Source: an uncultured Prevotella sp. (GTDB taxonomy: Bacteria; Bacteroidota; Bacteroidia; Bacteroidales; Bacteroidaceae). Taken from it: a DNA stretch of 19,437 nucleotides. The stretch spans positions 1 to 19,437 of the forward strand of contig CALCVT010000002.1 in the NCBI GenBank assembly GCA_937906495.1, read 5' to 3'. The notes under the pieces are model-generated. The model did no database searches. It was not told where the DNA came from and saw nothing but the letters and a program-made list of their open reading frames with translations. Below, piece after piece: positions 1-7,284 of the stretch. Each line of letters starts with the position of its first letter. The first letter of the stretch is position 1. Both the position numbers and the translations under genes were made by a program.

Positions 1-37
1 CAAAGCGATGTCAAGTGTACGAACCGCTTAAAAACAG

Positions 38-79
38 TTTAGGCTGTAATGCCTGAAATCCAAAGCATTACAGCCTAAA
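38..79 (-). terminator. Intrinsic terminator of ppdK
   Basis: A perfect 15-bp inverted repeat (TTTAGGCTGTAATGC at 38-52, its complement at 65-79) encloses a 12-nt loop. It lies 24 nt past the ppdK stop codon. Read on the minus strand the hairpin is followed by CTGTTTTTAAGC, giving a short U-run. The plus-strand side is AT-rich, so it could also stop transcripts arriving from the left. Confidence 0.8.
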
Positions 80-102
80 ACAATTATTTAATTATCTGTC
101 GA

Positions 103-2826
103 TTATTCCTCAACAGCTGCCTGCGCCGCAGCAAGGCGTGCTATAGGCACACGGAAAGGCGAACAACTTACATAGTTCAAACCTACCTTGTGACAGAATT
201 TCACAGAAGTGGGTTCACCACCATGTTCACCACAGATACCACACTTCAACTCATTACGTACTGAGCGTCCCTTTTCTACAGCCATCTCAATAAGCTGGCC
301 TACACCATTTTGGTCGAGAACCTGGAAGGGATCTACCTTTAGAATCTTCTTCTCGATGTAAACGGGGAGGAAGCTAGCTATATCATCACGCGAATAACCA
401 AATGTCATCTGCGTAAGGTCGTTCGTACCAAAGCTGAAATATTCTGCACGCGAAGCGATACGGTCGGCAGTCAATGCTGCACGAGGAATTTCAATCATCG
501 TACCTACCTTGAAGGGGATTTCGATACCTTCCTCAGCAAAGAGAGCGGCAGCCTCGTTACGGATTACCTTTTCCTGAGCCTCGAACTCATAGAGGATACC
601 AGTGAGAGGCACCATGATTTCAGGATGAGGATCGAGTCCTTCGCGCTTCAAGTCGATTGCAGCCGAGAGGATGGCACGGGTTTGCATCTGCGTAATCTCG
701 GGATAGGTGTTACCCAAGCGACAACCACGATGGCCAAGCATGGGGTTATGCTCGCAGAGGCTTTCTACGCGCTGACGGATGTATTCTACGGTTACGCCCA
801 TGGCTTGAGCCATCTCTTCCTGGCCCTTGCGATCGTGGGGAACGAACTCGTGGAGAGGAGGATCGAGCAAACGAACATTTACAGGATAGCCGTCCATAGA
901 GCGGAAGATACCCTTGAAGTCTTCCTTCTGGAAGGGGAGCAACTTGGCCAAAGCCTTGCGACGACCTTCAACATCCTCTGCAAGAATCATTTCGCGCATA
1001 GCCACAATCTTTTCGCTATCAAAGAACATGTGCTCCGTACGGCAAAGACCAATACCTACAGCACCAAAACTGCGAGCTACACGTGCATCATGCGGTGTAT
1101 CGGCATTGGTACGAACCTGCAAACGAGTGTATTTGGCACAAAGGTCCATCAAGGCTGCAAAGTCTCCTGAAAGTTCAGCAGCCTGCGTATCGATAGCACC
1201 CTTATATACACTACCATTCGTACCATTCAGCGAGATATAGTCGCCTTCACGAAGGAGAACGCCATCAATCTCAACAGTACGTTTCTTATAGTCTACGTTA
1301 ATAGCACCTGCACCACTTACACAGCATTTACCCATACCACGGGCAACTACTGCCGCATGCGAAGTCATACCTCCACGGGCAGTAAGGATACCCTCAGCAA
1401 CAGCCATACCTGCAAGATCTTCGGGCGAGGTTTCAATACGTACCATGATTACCTTATGGCCATCTTCATGCCACTTAGCAGCATCTTCCGCAAAGAATAC
1501 AATTTGTCCACAAGCAGCACCAGGACTTGCAGGAAGACCACGAGTCAACTCCTTGGCCTTAGAAAGAGCCTCTTTGCTAAATACCGGGTGAAGGAGTTCG
1601 TCGAGTTTTTGAGGTTCGCAACGCATAATAGCGGTTTTCTCGTCAATCATGCCTTGACGCAACAGGTCCATTGCTATCTTCACCATTGCTGCACCGGTAC
1701 GCTTACCATTACGGGTTTGGAGGAACCAAAGTTTACCTTCCTGTACAGTAAACTCCATATCCTGCATATCATGGTAGTGCTCTTCCAACTTAGTTTGGAT
1801 AGCATCGAGCTGGCGGTAAATTTCGGGCATTGCCTCTTCCATTGAAGGATAGTTTGCCTTGCGGTCCTCTTCTGAGATTCCCTGCAATTCAGCCCAACGA
1901 CGAGAGCCTTCGAGCGTAATCTGCTGCGGCGTACGTATACCGGCCACAACGTCTTCACCCTGCGCATTAACGAGCCACTCACCGTTAAACAAGTCTTCGC
2001 CCGTAGCTGCATCACGACTAAAGCATACACCAGTAGCCGAGGTATCGCCCATGTTACCAAACACCATAGCCTGAACTGTAACGGCAGTACCCCACTCTGC
2101 AGGAATTCCTTCCATCTTACGGTAGAGTATAGCACGCTCGTTCATCCAAGAGTCAAATACGGCACAAATGGCACCCCATAGTTGCTCCATGGGATTTGCG
2201 GGAAATTCCTTCTTGGTCTGTTCCAGAATAGCTTGCTTAAAGCGACGAACGAGTTCCTTCAAATCGTCCACATCAAGTTCATTGTCAAGATGTACGTTCT
2301 TAGCCTTCTTTACTTCGTCAATAATCTTTTCAAAGGGATCTACGTCCTCTTTGTTTACCGGTTTCATACCAAGAACCACATCACCATACATTTGAACAAA
2401 GCGGCGATATGCATCATAAGCAAAGCGTGCATTTCCTGTTTTGCGAGCAAGACCCTCTACAACCTCATCGTTCAAGCCAAGGTTCAAAATGGTATCCATC
2501 ATACCGGGCATAGAAGCACGGGCACCAGAACGTACAGACAAGAGAAGCGGATTTTCAATATCGCCAAATTTACTGCACATGTGTTCTTCTACCAAGTGCA
2601 AACTCTTCTCTACCTCTGCCTTAAGCAGTTCAATGACCTTTTCCTTACCAACTTCGTAATATTCGTTACAAACATCTGTTGTGATGGTAAAACCCGGGGG
2701 TACAGGAACACCTATCAGGTTCATCTCTGCAAGGTTAGCACCCTTGCCACCCAATTCGTTACGCATGTCGGCACGGCCCTCAGCCTTACCATTACCAAAC
2801 GTATATACTCTTTTTTGGTCTGTCAT
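103..2826 (-). CDS. ppdK: Pyruvate, phosphate dikinase
   Basis: Cytoplasmic enzyme that interconverts pyruvate, ATP and phosphate with phosphoenolpyruvate, AMP and pyrophosphate, linking glycolysis and gluconeogenesis. The 907-residue length fits bacterial PPDK. The N-terminal ATP-grasp half carries the SGARASMPGMMDT segment near residue 100. The central swivelling domain has GGMTSHAAVVARG with the phospho-carrier His near residue 490. The C-terminal PEP/pyruvate barrel has GTNDLTQMTFGYSRDD near 800 and CGICGEHGGEP with the catalytic Cys near 865. All key motifs are intact and no frameshift is seen. The ATG at 2826 begins MTDQKRVYTFGNG, a normal family start. It is monocistronic here, with its own promoter candidate and a strong terminator; the upstream minus-strand gene is 409 bp away and functionally unrelated. 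Identification is very secure. Confidence 0.97.
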   Translation of the reverse strand: MTDQKRVYTFGNGKAEGRADMRNELGGKGANLAEMNLIGVPVPPGFTITTDVCNEYYEVGKEKVIELLKAEVEKSLHLVEEHMCSKFGDIENPLLLSVRSGARASMPGMMDTILNLGLNDEVVEGLARKTGNARFAYDAYRRFVQMYGDVVLGMKPVNKEDVDPFEKIIDEVKKAKNVHLDNELDVDDLKELVRRFKQAILEQTKKEFPANPMEQLWGAICAVFDSWMNERAILYRKMEGIPAEWGTAVTVQAMVFGNMGDTSATGVCFSRDAATGEDLFNGEWLVNAQGEDVVAGIRTPQQITLEGSRRWAELQGISEEDRKANYPSMEEAMPEIYRQLDAIQTKLEEHYHDMQDMEFTVQEGKLWFLQTRNGKRTGAAMVKIAMDLLRQGMIDEKTAIMRCEPQKLDELLHPVFSKEALSKAKELTRGLPASPGAACGQIVFFAEDAAKWHEDGHKVIMVRIETSPEDLAGMAVAEGILTARGGMTSHAAVVARGMGKCCVSGAGAINVDYKKRTVEIDGVLLREGDYISLNGTNGSVYKGAIDTQAAELSGDFAALMDLCAKYTRLQVRTNADTPHDARVARSFGAVGIGLCRTEHMFFDSEKIVAMREMILAEDVEGRRKALAKLLPFQKEDFKGIFRSMDGYPVNVRLLDPPLHEFVPHDRKGQEEMAQAMGVTVEYIRQRVESLCEHNPMLGHRGCRLGNTYPEITQMQTRAILSAAIDLKREGLDPHPEIMVPLTGILYEFEAQEKVIRNEAAALFAEEGIEIPFKVGTMIEIPRAALTADRIASRAEYFSFGTNDLTQMTFGYSRDDIASFLPVYIEKKILKVDPFQVLDQNGVGQLIEMAVEKGRSVRNELKCGICGEHGGEPTSVKFCHKVGLNYVSCSPFRVPIARLAAAQAAVEE

Positions 2827-3235
2827 GGTTAATATAATTTTGGAATTAATTGATTTTTCATTCAGTTATACAATCTATTTACGCACGTTTCTCGGAACGT
2901 CTCGCTGCTGTTCCACTGCAAAAATAAAGATTTGTTTTTATATAAGCAAGGATATGACTTTTTTTCGATACCTAAGTAGCAAATCGCCAAGTTATCGCGT
3001 TAAAATATTTATGCGTATCAAACTTCCGGAGTATGTAATTTAAAACTTGACTTTACAATTAAGAATACATTCATATTTTGAATACACTTCTTCATATTTC
3101 AAATGTGCAAATCGGATATCATCATTGCAGATATTCTCAACTCTGCCTCACCATTCTCCACAAAATCAATTGCTTCCAACTCAACCCCTTGTCGAGTCAG
3201 AAGCAAAGTTTGGTGATTTCCACTCTTATTATATA
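2827..3235. other. Intergenic region upstream of ppdK
   Basis: This 409-bp AT-rich stretch lies between two minus-strand genes. It contains the ppdK promoter candidate at 2919-2949. I found no convincing terminator for the DUF3078 gene and no RNA gene. Short open frames here show no protein-like composition and are not called. Confidence 0.6.
2919..2949 (-). promoter_or_regulatory. Bacteroidota-type promoter of ppdK
   Basis: On the minus strand TATTTTTG (2919-2926) matches the Bacteroidota -7 consensus TAnnTTTG exactly. TTG at 2947-2949 lies 20 nt upstream, the usual place for the -33 element. Transcription would start near 2912 and give an 85-90 nt leader before the ATG at 2826. Confidence 0.6.
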
Positions 3236-4606
3236 TCAAAAATTCACATTCAGTCCCAAACTCAGCAATTCGTTAAATTGGAAATAAGATTCGCCAGGCT
3301 CTCGCTGTCTACTATCATCAAAACGGGGATACAGGAATAGACTGGTTGACAAATATTTATTGATAGCCAAATTAAAGTTATTCTCCCACTCTACTTGCGT
3401 TTTGTTATAATCTGTAAAATAATAAATTCGGCCAGCCCATTTAATATTCTTAGCTATTTCCCATGTATAGTTGATGGTTACATTCGAACCCACTTCCCAT
3501 TTTGTATGTTTACCTTTGTCTATACCAAAAGCACTGACCAAACTAGGTCGCGATACATAGGTTAATTTCAGTGCCATGGGCGAGAACGTTGCATTAACCT
3601 TAAAGCGGTTATTTTGAGTTGTCATTTGGTAATCCATACCTACTGAGAGCAACGACTCAAAAGGAGACATAAAGTCCGAGTAAATAGCAGGATCATCAGC
3701 TTTATATCCCCGATAGAATTGTGACCAACTTTGCAACATCATGGTGTAATACCAGTGTTTGCTGGCTCGCAGCCCCAACTTATTAGTTAATCGAATAAGG
3801 TCTGAGTTGGTTTTATACTTATGTTCTTTATCGTTGTGGGATGACTGAAAGCCCAATTTCATTTCTAGCTTATTGTCAAACGTTACTTTGCGCTGGTTGT
3901 TATAATTAGCCTCTATTACCGTTGCTGCCAACAAAGCATTGTGGCTCTCACCACCTTTATACCAATTATCGCTTACATAATTTTGGGTAAACATCAACGA
4001 AAAATTGGTTTTAAATGTCCAAAAATTGGGTTTGCGCACTATAATATTCATATCATCATCAATAGGCATCACCTGCGGCAACACATTATTATCGGGCTCT
4101 TCTGTAAAGCGTTCTGTCAAAGTTATTTCAGGCTTTACACTTTCACGAATTTGCGTATCAAGATTGAGTGTTCCTGCTTCTGCTTCCTGATGATTTACCA
4201 ACCATGGGTAACATGTATAAACCATTGTCAGATAACGATCCGACTCATCACATATTTGATAAATATGCTTAGAGGTAACAAGACTTTCTTCATGCTTTTT
4301 CGGAGACGCTATTCTACCTATCATTCGTTTAATTGTTGAATTGTAGAGTGTCATGTTTCCCAATATCGGAGCATAATACGGATTGGTCAATACATTTGTA
4401 ACAACGTTCTCTCTATCTCGATTTTGATAAGAAAGCGAATCTAAACAACTGGCATAATATTGAGATATCTGCTGAATACTATCAGTATTTGCTGCTATCA
4501 TGCGGTTCAATTGCCGTTGTGTAACTATATGTTGGGCTTGTACGGGCTGTGTCAACATATTCCCAATGGTTATAACGCCAACGAAGGCTACTAATAATCG
4601 GTTCAT
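3236..4606 (-). CDS. DUF3078-family outer-membrane beta-barrel protein
   Basis: Predicted outer-membrane protein of unknown function, restricted to Bacteroidota. The open frame extends to 4687, but I chose the ATG at 4606 because it begins a clean signal peptide, MNRLLVAFVGVITIGNMLTQPVQA, with likely cleavage before QHIV; the longer start would bury this behind 27 residues. The mature protein is about 430 residues. Its N-terminal third is soluble and helical. From about residue 200 it shows alternating aromatic and polar residues typical of beta strands, including NYVSDNWYKGGES, which resembles the DUF3078 signature, and it ends LGLNVNF, a terminal strand closing on Phe as needed for barrel assembly. 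The family call rests on motif recall; the location is better supported than any function. Confidence 0.75.
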   Translation of the reverse strand: MNRLLVAFVGVITIGNMLTQPVQAQHIVTQRQLNRMIAANTDSIQQISQYYASCLDSLSYQNRDRENVVTNVLTNPYYAPILGNMTLYNSTIKRMIGRIASPKKHEESLVTSKHIYQICDESDRYLTMVYTCYPWLVNHQEAEAGTLNLDTQIRESVKPEITLTERFTEEPDNNVLPQVMPIDDDMNIIVRKPNFWTFKTNFSLMFTQNYVSDNWYKGGESHNALLAATVIEANYNNQRKVTFDNKLEMKLGFQSSHNDKEHKYKTNSDLIRLTNKLGLRASKHWYYTMMLQSWSQFYRGYKADDPAIYSDFMSPFESLLSVGMDYQMTTQNNRFKVNATFSPMALKLTYVSRPSLVSAFGIDKGKHTKWEVGSNVTINYTWEIAKNIKWAGRIYYFTDYNKTQVEWENNFNLAINKYLSTSLFLYPRFDDSRQREPGESYFQFNELLSLGLNVNF

Positions 4607-4734
4607 ACAAAATGTTCTACAGATGGAATAAATTAGCAATATGAGCAAAGCGTGCCATATCCAGCTTTGTATAACACATATTGTCAACGCTACATGTTAT
4701 ACTTTGCACAGCTACAACATTTATAAAATTAACG

Positions 4735-4742
4735 CAAAGATA
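4735..4742 (-). promoter_or_regulatory. Candidate -7 element for the DUF3078 gene
   Basis: The minus strand reads TATCTTTG, an exact TAnnTTTG match, about 130 nt upstream of the ATG at 4606. No TTTG or TTG lies at the usual 19-21 nt distance upstream, so this is a half-supported promoter. Confidence 0.35.
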
Positions 4743-4997
4743 CGAATAATCATTCAAAATTCCTCGCTCTATTTCAAGATTTCAACAGCTTCAACTTTAT
4801 TAAATAATACGCAACTGTCTTATTGTACCTTACTCCCCCATCCTGTCTTCTTTTTCTATCTGCATCTATATTTTGAATAACGGCATACACAAGCTAAGCC
4901 TGCAACCATATACAGCAGTTTATACTATCATTTTTCACTATCAAAGAGCATAAAAATATCTTTTAATCAACACATTTCAAAAATAACACACCAAATG

Positions 4998-5029
4998 TTT
5001 GGCATACTTACAATAATATTTTATTTTTG
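4998..5029 (+). promoter_or_regulatory. Bacteroidota-type promoter of the sigma-factor gene
   Basis: TTTG (4998-5001), 20 nt, then TATTTTTG (5022-5029): a full match to the Bacteroidota primary-sigma promoter. Transcription should start near 5036, only about 18 nt before the ATG at 5054, so the leader is very short. Confidence 0.75.
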
Positions 5030-5053
5030 GGCAGTAAACCTTAAGTTTTTTCC

Positions 5054-5911
5054 ATGAGACAATTAAAGATAAGCCCCAACATTACCAATCGTGAGAACGA
5101 AATAATTGAACGATACCTACAAGACATAAGCCACGAACACCTTATATCGCCCGACGAAGAAGCTGCATTGGCCCACCGTATCCGTCTTGGGGATGAACAA
5201 GCCCTGGAACAACTAACCAAAGCTAACCTCCGTTTTGTCGTTTCGGTTGCCAAACAATACCAGGGACAAGGGATGGGGCTTACCGACTTGATTAACGAGG
5301 GTAATGTCGGTTTGATAAATGCTGCCCGAAAGTTTGACGAAACACGTGGATTCAAGTTTATATCGTATGCTGTTTGGTGGATTCGTCAAAGTATTTTGCA
5401 AGCACTTGCCAACAATGGTCGCCTTGTTCGCATTCCATCTAACCAATTAAACGTACTTACACGAGTTAAACGCTATTTACACAATTTTACTCAACTCCAC
5501 GAACGCACCCCTTCTGCAGAAGAAGTTGCAGATGCCCTAAATATCAACACTGAAAAAGTTAATACAATTCTCCTGATGTCGGATAAGCATGCTTCGATTG
5601 ACGCACCTGTTGTAGAGGACGAAGATATTTGCCTACTCGATCTTATTGCCCGAAACGATGACAATGAAACCGATGCGCACCTGGTTTCTGAATCGCTTTC
5701 GCAGGAAATTGAACACGCTCTCAACCTGCTTCCCGAAAAAGAAGCCACCATCATACGACTATACTTTGGGATTCACTCGCCCGAGCTTACATTGGAAGAA
5801 ATCAGTGCCAAATTACACTTAAGCCGCGAGCGCGTCCGGCAAATCAAAGAAAAAGGGCTTTCTATCCTAAGGTCTGCACAAATCAGCAATATACTTAAGA
5901 CATATTTATAA
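5054..5911 (+). CDS. RpoD/SigA-family sigma-70 factor
   Basis: RNA polymerase sigma subunit that directs promoter recognition. The 285-residue protein starts MRQLKI like the primary sigma factor of Bacteroidota and, as in that group, lacks region 1.1. Region 1.2 is near residues 17-45. Regions 2.1-2.4 run from NLRFVVSVAKQYQ to FKFISYAVWWIRQSILQAL (about 58-118), with the well-conserved -10 recognition helix. Region 3 follows. Region 4.2 (LTLEEISAKLHLSRERVRQIKEKG) forms the C-terminal helix-turn-helix near 248-272. Region 2 is near canonical, but regions 3 and 4 look more divergent than I expect of the housekeeping copy (for example LPEKEATIIRLYFGIHSPELT, and an end in NILKTYL). It may be a second, group-2-like paralogue, so no symbol is given. 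It has its own strong promoter and is transcribed alone. Confidence 0.9.
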   Translation: MRQLKISPNITNRENEIIERYLQDISHEHLISPDEEAALAHRIRLGDEQALEQLTKANLRFVVSVAKQYQGQGMGLTDLINEGNVGLINAARKFDETRGFKFISYAVWWIRQSILQALANNGRLVRIPSNQLNVLTRVKRYLHNFTQLHERTPSAEEVADALNINTEKVNTILLMSDKHASIDAPVVEDEDICLLDLIARNDDNETDAHLVSESLSQEIEHALNLLPEKEATIIRLYFGIHSPELTLEEISAKLHLSRERVRQIKEKGLSILRSAQISNILKTYL

Positions 5912-6037
5912 CTCCTTTCCGCAAACAAACTTCAATGTGCTATTACCAGTGTAGTCGTTACAACAAGTCTGCGGCATGTTTTGCGGCAGGACAATGGCAT
6001 CTCTACGCGGTTTTATGGTACATTCAACTTATTTATA

Positions 6038-6064
6038 GGGTGAGCCTGCTTATCCTCACTTTTT
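6038..6064 (+). terminator. Weak terminator after the sigma-factor gene
   Basis: GGGTGAG (6038-6044) can pair with CTCACTT (6055-6061) through five Watson-Crick and two G-U pairs around a 10-nt loop. The run of T at 6060-6064 follows. It lies about 130 nt past the stop codon at 5911. Confidence 0.45.
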
Positions 6065-6115
6065 GTCTTCTGAGGCATATTGATGAGGCATTATTGAATA
6101 GCTCAACAACTAAAA

Positions 6116-6170
6116 AACAAAAAGAGCATGATTTCCAGCCTTAAGCAACTGAAAAACCGCTCTTTTTGTT
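6116..6170 (-). terminator. Terminator of the original tRNA-Pro gene
   Basis: A perfect 12-bp inverted repeat (AACAAAAAGAGC at 6116-6127, complement at 6159-6170) with a 31-nt loop begins a few bases past the tRNA 3' end. On the minus strand the second arm runs into GTTTTTTAG, giving a U-run. It stayed with the host flank when the tRNA was split. Confidence 0.65.
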
Positions 6171-6173
6171 GTG

Positions 6174-6219
6174 TCGGGGCGACGGGATTCGAACCCACGA
6201 CCCCCTGCTCCCAAAGCAG
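6174..6219 (-). tRNA. tRNA-Pro(TGG), 3' fragment only
   Basis: Read on the minus strand the segment contains, in order, the 3' side of the anticodon arm, variable loop, T arm and acceptor. The anticodon loop is TTTGGGA with TGG at 6211-6213 between CTGC and GCAG. The T arm is GTGGG-TTCGAAT-CCCGT. The acceptor 3' strand is CGCCCCG with discriminator A at 6174; CCA is not encoded. The expected 5' acceptor strand, D arm and position-27 partner are absent: sequence beyond 6219 has no tRNA features. It cannot make a tRNA on its own. An intact copy, 5' half plus phage-supplied 3' half, should lie at the other end of the element. Confidence 0.85.
6174..6219. other. Prophage attachment-site core (attL)
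   Basis: Phages that use tyrosine recombinases often carry a copy of a tRNA 3' end and integrate by crossover within it. One junction then keeps an intact tRNA and the other a 3' fragment next to the original downstream DNA. Here the fragment still touches the tRNA terminator and host sequence to the left, and phage genes begin to the right. The core is inferred to be up to 46 bp, ending where the tRNA match stops near 6219. The second copy is outside the window, so the exact core cannot be measured. Confidence 0.75.
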
Positions 6220-6240
6220 AACGAATTAACATTTTACAGA

Positions 6241-6304
6241 CTGATAATCAGCACTTTCGAAATATTTGGCCGGAAATTTGCGCACGGTTCGCACATTTCT
6301 GCAC
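6241..6304. promoter_or_regulatory. Candidate integrase arm-type sites
   Basis: Three GCAC-ending repeats stand at near helical spacing: TTTGCGCAC (6277-6285), GGTTCGCAC (6286-6294) and TTTCTGCAC (6296-6304). A fourth GCAC ends at 6254 and partly overlaps an inverted repeat CTGAT-A-ATCAG (6241-6251). Their place just inside the attachment core is where integrase or excisionase arm sites are expected. Function is inferred from position only. Confidence 0.4.
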
Positions 6305-6409
6305 ACGCGGAGGCGGTTCTTGGGTGTTTGGCTTTTACTTGTTACTTTATAGCCCTTGGGGCTTATATAGGAAAAATCGTAGTAATAGCACTATTATTTG
6401 GGCCTTTTA

Positions 6410-6441
6410 TTTGGGTATTCGTAGTATTTTTACTATCTTTG
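6410..6441 (+). promoter_or_regulatory. hicA promoter with overlapping inverted repeat
   Basis: TTTG (6410-6413), 20 nt, then TATCTTTG (6434-6441) matches the Bacteroidota promoter fully; the start would be near 6448 and hicA begins at 6479. An inverted repeat TAGTA-N4-TACTA (6422-6426 and 6431-6435) sits between the two elements and touches the -7 box, a fitting place for an operator bound by HicB. Confidence 0.65.
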
Positions 6442-6478
6442 TATCGTTAAAAATAAGTACTAACTAATAGCATTTTCT

Positions 6479-6676
6479 ATGAAGGCCATTAAAATCTCTG
6501 TTGTGCTTTCCATGTTACGTGATGCAGGCTGGCAGGTTGTACGCCAAAAAGGTAGCCACCGCCAACTCAAGCATCCCAACAAGAAAGGCACTGTTACAGT
6601 GAACGGCAAGCCGAGCGACGATGTGTGGGGCTTTTTACTCCGCAGCATTGAAGAGCAGGCAGGCATCAAGTTCTGA
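6479..6676 (+). CDS. hicA: HicA-type mRNA interferase toxin
   Basis: Small toxin that cuts mRNA independently of codons and is held inactive by HicB. The 65-residue protein has the HicA double-stranded-RNA-binding fold pattern: an N-terminal helix (KISVVLSMLRDAGW), then VVRQKGSHRQLKHP with the catalytic His at residue 27, then a strand (GTVTVNGK) and a C-terminal helix. Length and motif agree well with the family. The ATG at 6479 follows a matching promoter closely. hicB lies downstream after an 82-nt gap that contains a strong hairpin. It is the first gene inside the prophage, so it may act as a maintenance or phage-exclusion module. No truncation is seen. Confidence 0.92.
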   Translation: MKAIKISVVLSMLRDAGWQVVRQKGSHRQLKHPNKKGTVTVNGKPSDDVWGFLLRSIEEQAGIKF

Positions 6677-6680
6677 CTTA

Positions 6681-6708
6681 GGAACCGGGGCTTCGGCCCC
6701 GAAGTTCC
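6681..6708 (+). promoter_or_regulatory. UUCG-capped hairpin between hicA and hicB
   Basis: CGGGGC-TTCG-GCCCCG (6686-6701) is a perfect 6-bp stem with a UUCG tetraloop. It is extended by GGAAC (6681-6685) pairing with GTTCC (6704-6708) across a 2-nt AA bulge. No T-run follows, so it is not a typical terminator. It may tune the hicA:hicB ratio by partial attenuation, mRNA processing or 3' protection. Confidence 0.6.
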
Positions 6709-6758
6709 CGCCGAGATAGATGGCTCACATAAAAATCACATACTACTATATTTTATCT

Positions 6759-7169
6759 ATGGATTCTGTTTGTATTATTACTGCGCCAACCGATAATGGG
6801 CTGTGCGGCACTTGCCCGCTGCTACCCGGGTGGGTGGTATCTTCTGAGGGCGACTTTGAGAGCTTCAAGGCCTCGGTTACCGAAAGCATTTCTTTTTACT
6901 TAGACTGCGCACGAGCTGACGGGACGGTTTACCCGCCGGTCTTCGATGGTGAGTGGACTTTGGAATACGTGTTTGATGTTCGTGCCGTGTTGTGTTACTT
7001 GCGAGGCCTGATGACCTTTGCAGCCATGGAGCGCATCACGGGCATCAATCAGAAACAATTAGCCCACTATGCAGCCGGTCGCAGCCGTCCTCGTCCCGAA
7101 CAGGGGGTAAAAATTGTTGAGGGCCTGCACACCTTTGGACGGATGCTGCTGTCTATCGAGGTGCGGTGA
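6759..7169 (+). CDS. hicB: HicB-type antitoxin with C-terminal HTH
   Basis: Antitoxin that binds HicA and represses the operon. The frame is open from 6720, but the ATG at 6759 is preferred because MDSVCIITAPTDNG then starts the degenerate RNase-H-like HicB fold in register, followed by CPLLPGWVVSSEGDFESFKASVTESISFYL. The C-terminal part, MERITGINQKQLAHYAAGRSRP, is a helix-turn-helix of the XRE type, suiting operator binding at the inverted repeat upstream of hicA. The 136-residue length is usual for HTH-bearing HicB. The 6720 start would add 13 residues and cannot be ruled out. The gene ends before a terminator at 7239. Confidence 0.85.
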   Translation: MDSVCIITAPTDNGLCGTCPLLPGWVVSSEGDFESFKASVTESISFYLDCARADGTVYPPVFDGEWTLEYVFDVRAVLCYLRGLMTFAAMERITGINQKQLAHYAAGRSRPRPEQGVKIVEGLHTFGRMLLSIEVR

Positions 7170-7238
7170 ATTACCGCTAAACTAAAGATTTAGGGGTTTT
7201 CAAATGCGAGTCCCTATAAATACTTGCTTGACGTTCTT

Positions 7239-7279
7239 AGCGTGAGGATTTCCCGATCGGGATGTCTTCACGCTTTTTT
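7239..7279 (+). terminator. Terminator after hicB, between convergent genes
   Basis: AGCGTGAGGA (7239-7248) pairs with TCTTCACGCT (7265-7274) over 10 positions with one G-U. An inner palindrome CCCGATCGGG lies in the loop. Six T follow at 7274-7279. It faces hicB, 70 nt past its stop, and separates it from the repressor gene, whose stop is at 7285 on the other strand. Confidence 0.8.
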
Positions 7280-7284
7280 ATATT

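Larger units (their letters stand above)
4607..5053. other. Divergent intergenic region between DUF3078 and sigma-factor genes
   Basis: This 447-bp, very AT-rich region carries divergent promoters: a good match for the sigma-factor gene (4998-5029) and a -7 element for the minus-strand gene (4735-4742). The 80-residue stretch upstream of 4606 that stays open on the minus strand is not counted as coding. No repeats, RNA genes or stable hairpins were found. Confidence 0.6.
5912..6478. other. Intergenic region spanning the host-prophage junction
   Basis: No protein gene is called in these 567 bp. In order it holds a weak terminator for the sigma-factor gene, the terminator of a minus-strand tRNA, the 3' remnant of tRNA-Pro, candidate integrase arm sites, and the hicA promoter. 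Open frames crossing the tRNA remnant give the familiar spurious antisense-tRNA translation (GDGIRTHDPLLPKQ) and are rejected. Confidence 0.7.

Noticed and set aside
1357..2832. Several plus-strand ORFs opposite ppdK
   Set aside because: They lie inside a complete, motif-rich ppdK on the other strand.
5935..6144. 69-codon ORF after the sigma-factor gene
   Set aside because: Cys/Tyr/Leu-rich random-looking sequence that crosses a terminator and ends in the tRNA terminator; no promoter or family resemblance.
6174..6219. A complete functional tRNA-Pro gene
   Set aside because: The D arm, 5' acceptor strand and the 5' end are missing; sequence to the right of 6219 cannot supply them.
6166..6467. 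Two overlapping plus-strand ORFs starting with GDGIRTHDPLLPKQ or GRRDSNPRPPAPK
   Set aside because: These are antisense translations of the tRNA-Pro remnant, a well-known spurious protein pattern. No coding signal continues beyond the tRNA part.
7191..7218. TAGGG ... CCCTA weak inverted repeat after hicB
   Set aside because: A 5-bp stem with a long loop; the strong terminator at 7239 explains the region better, and it is not a tRNA T arm.
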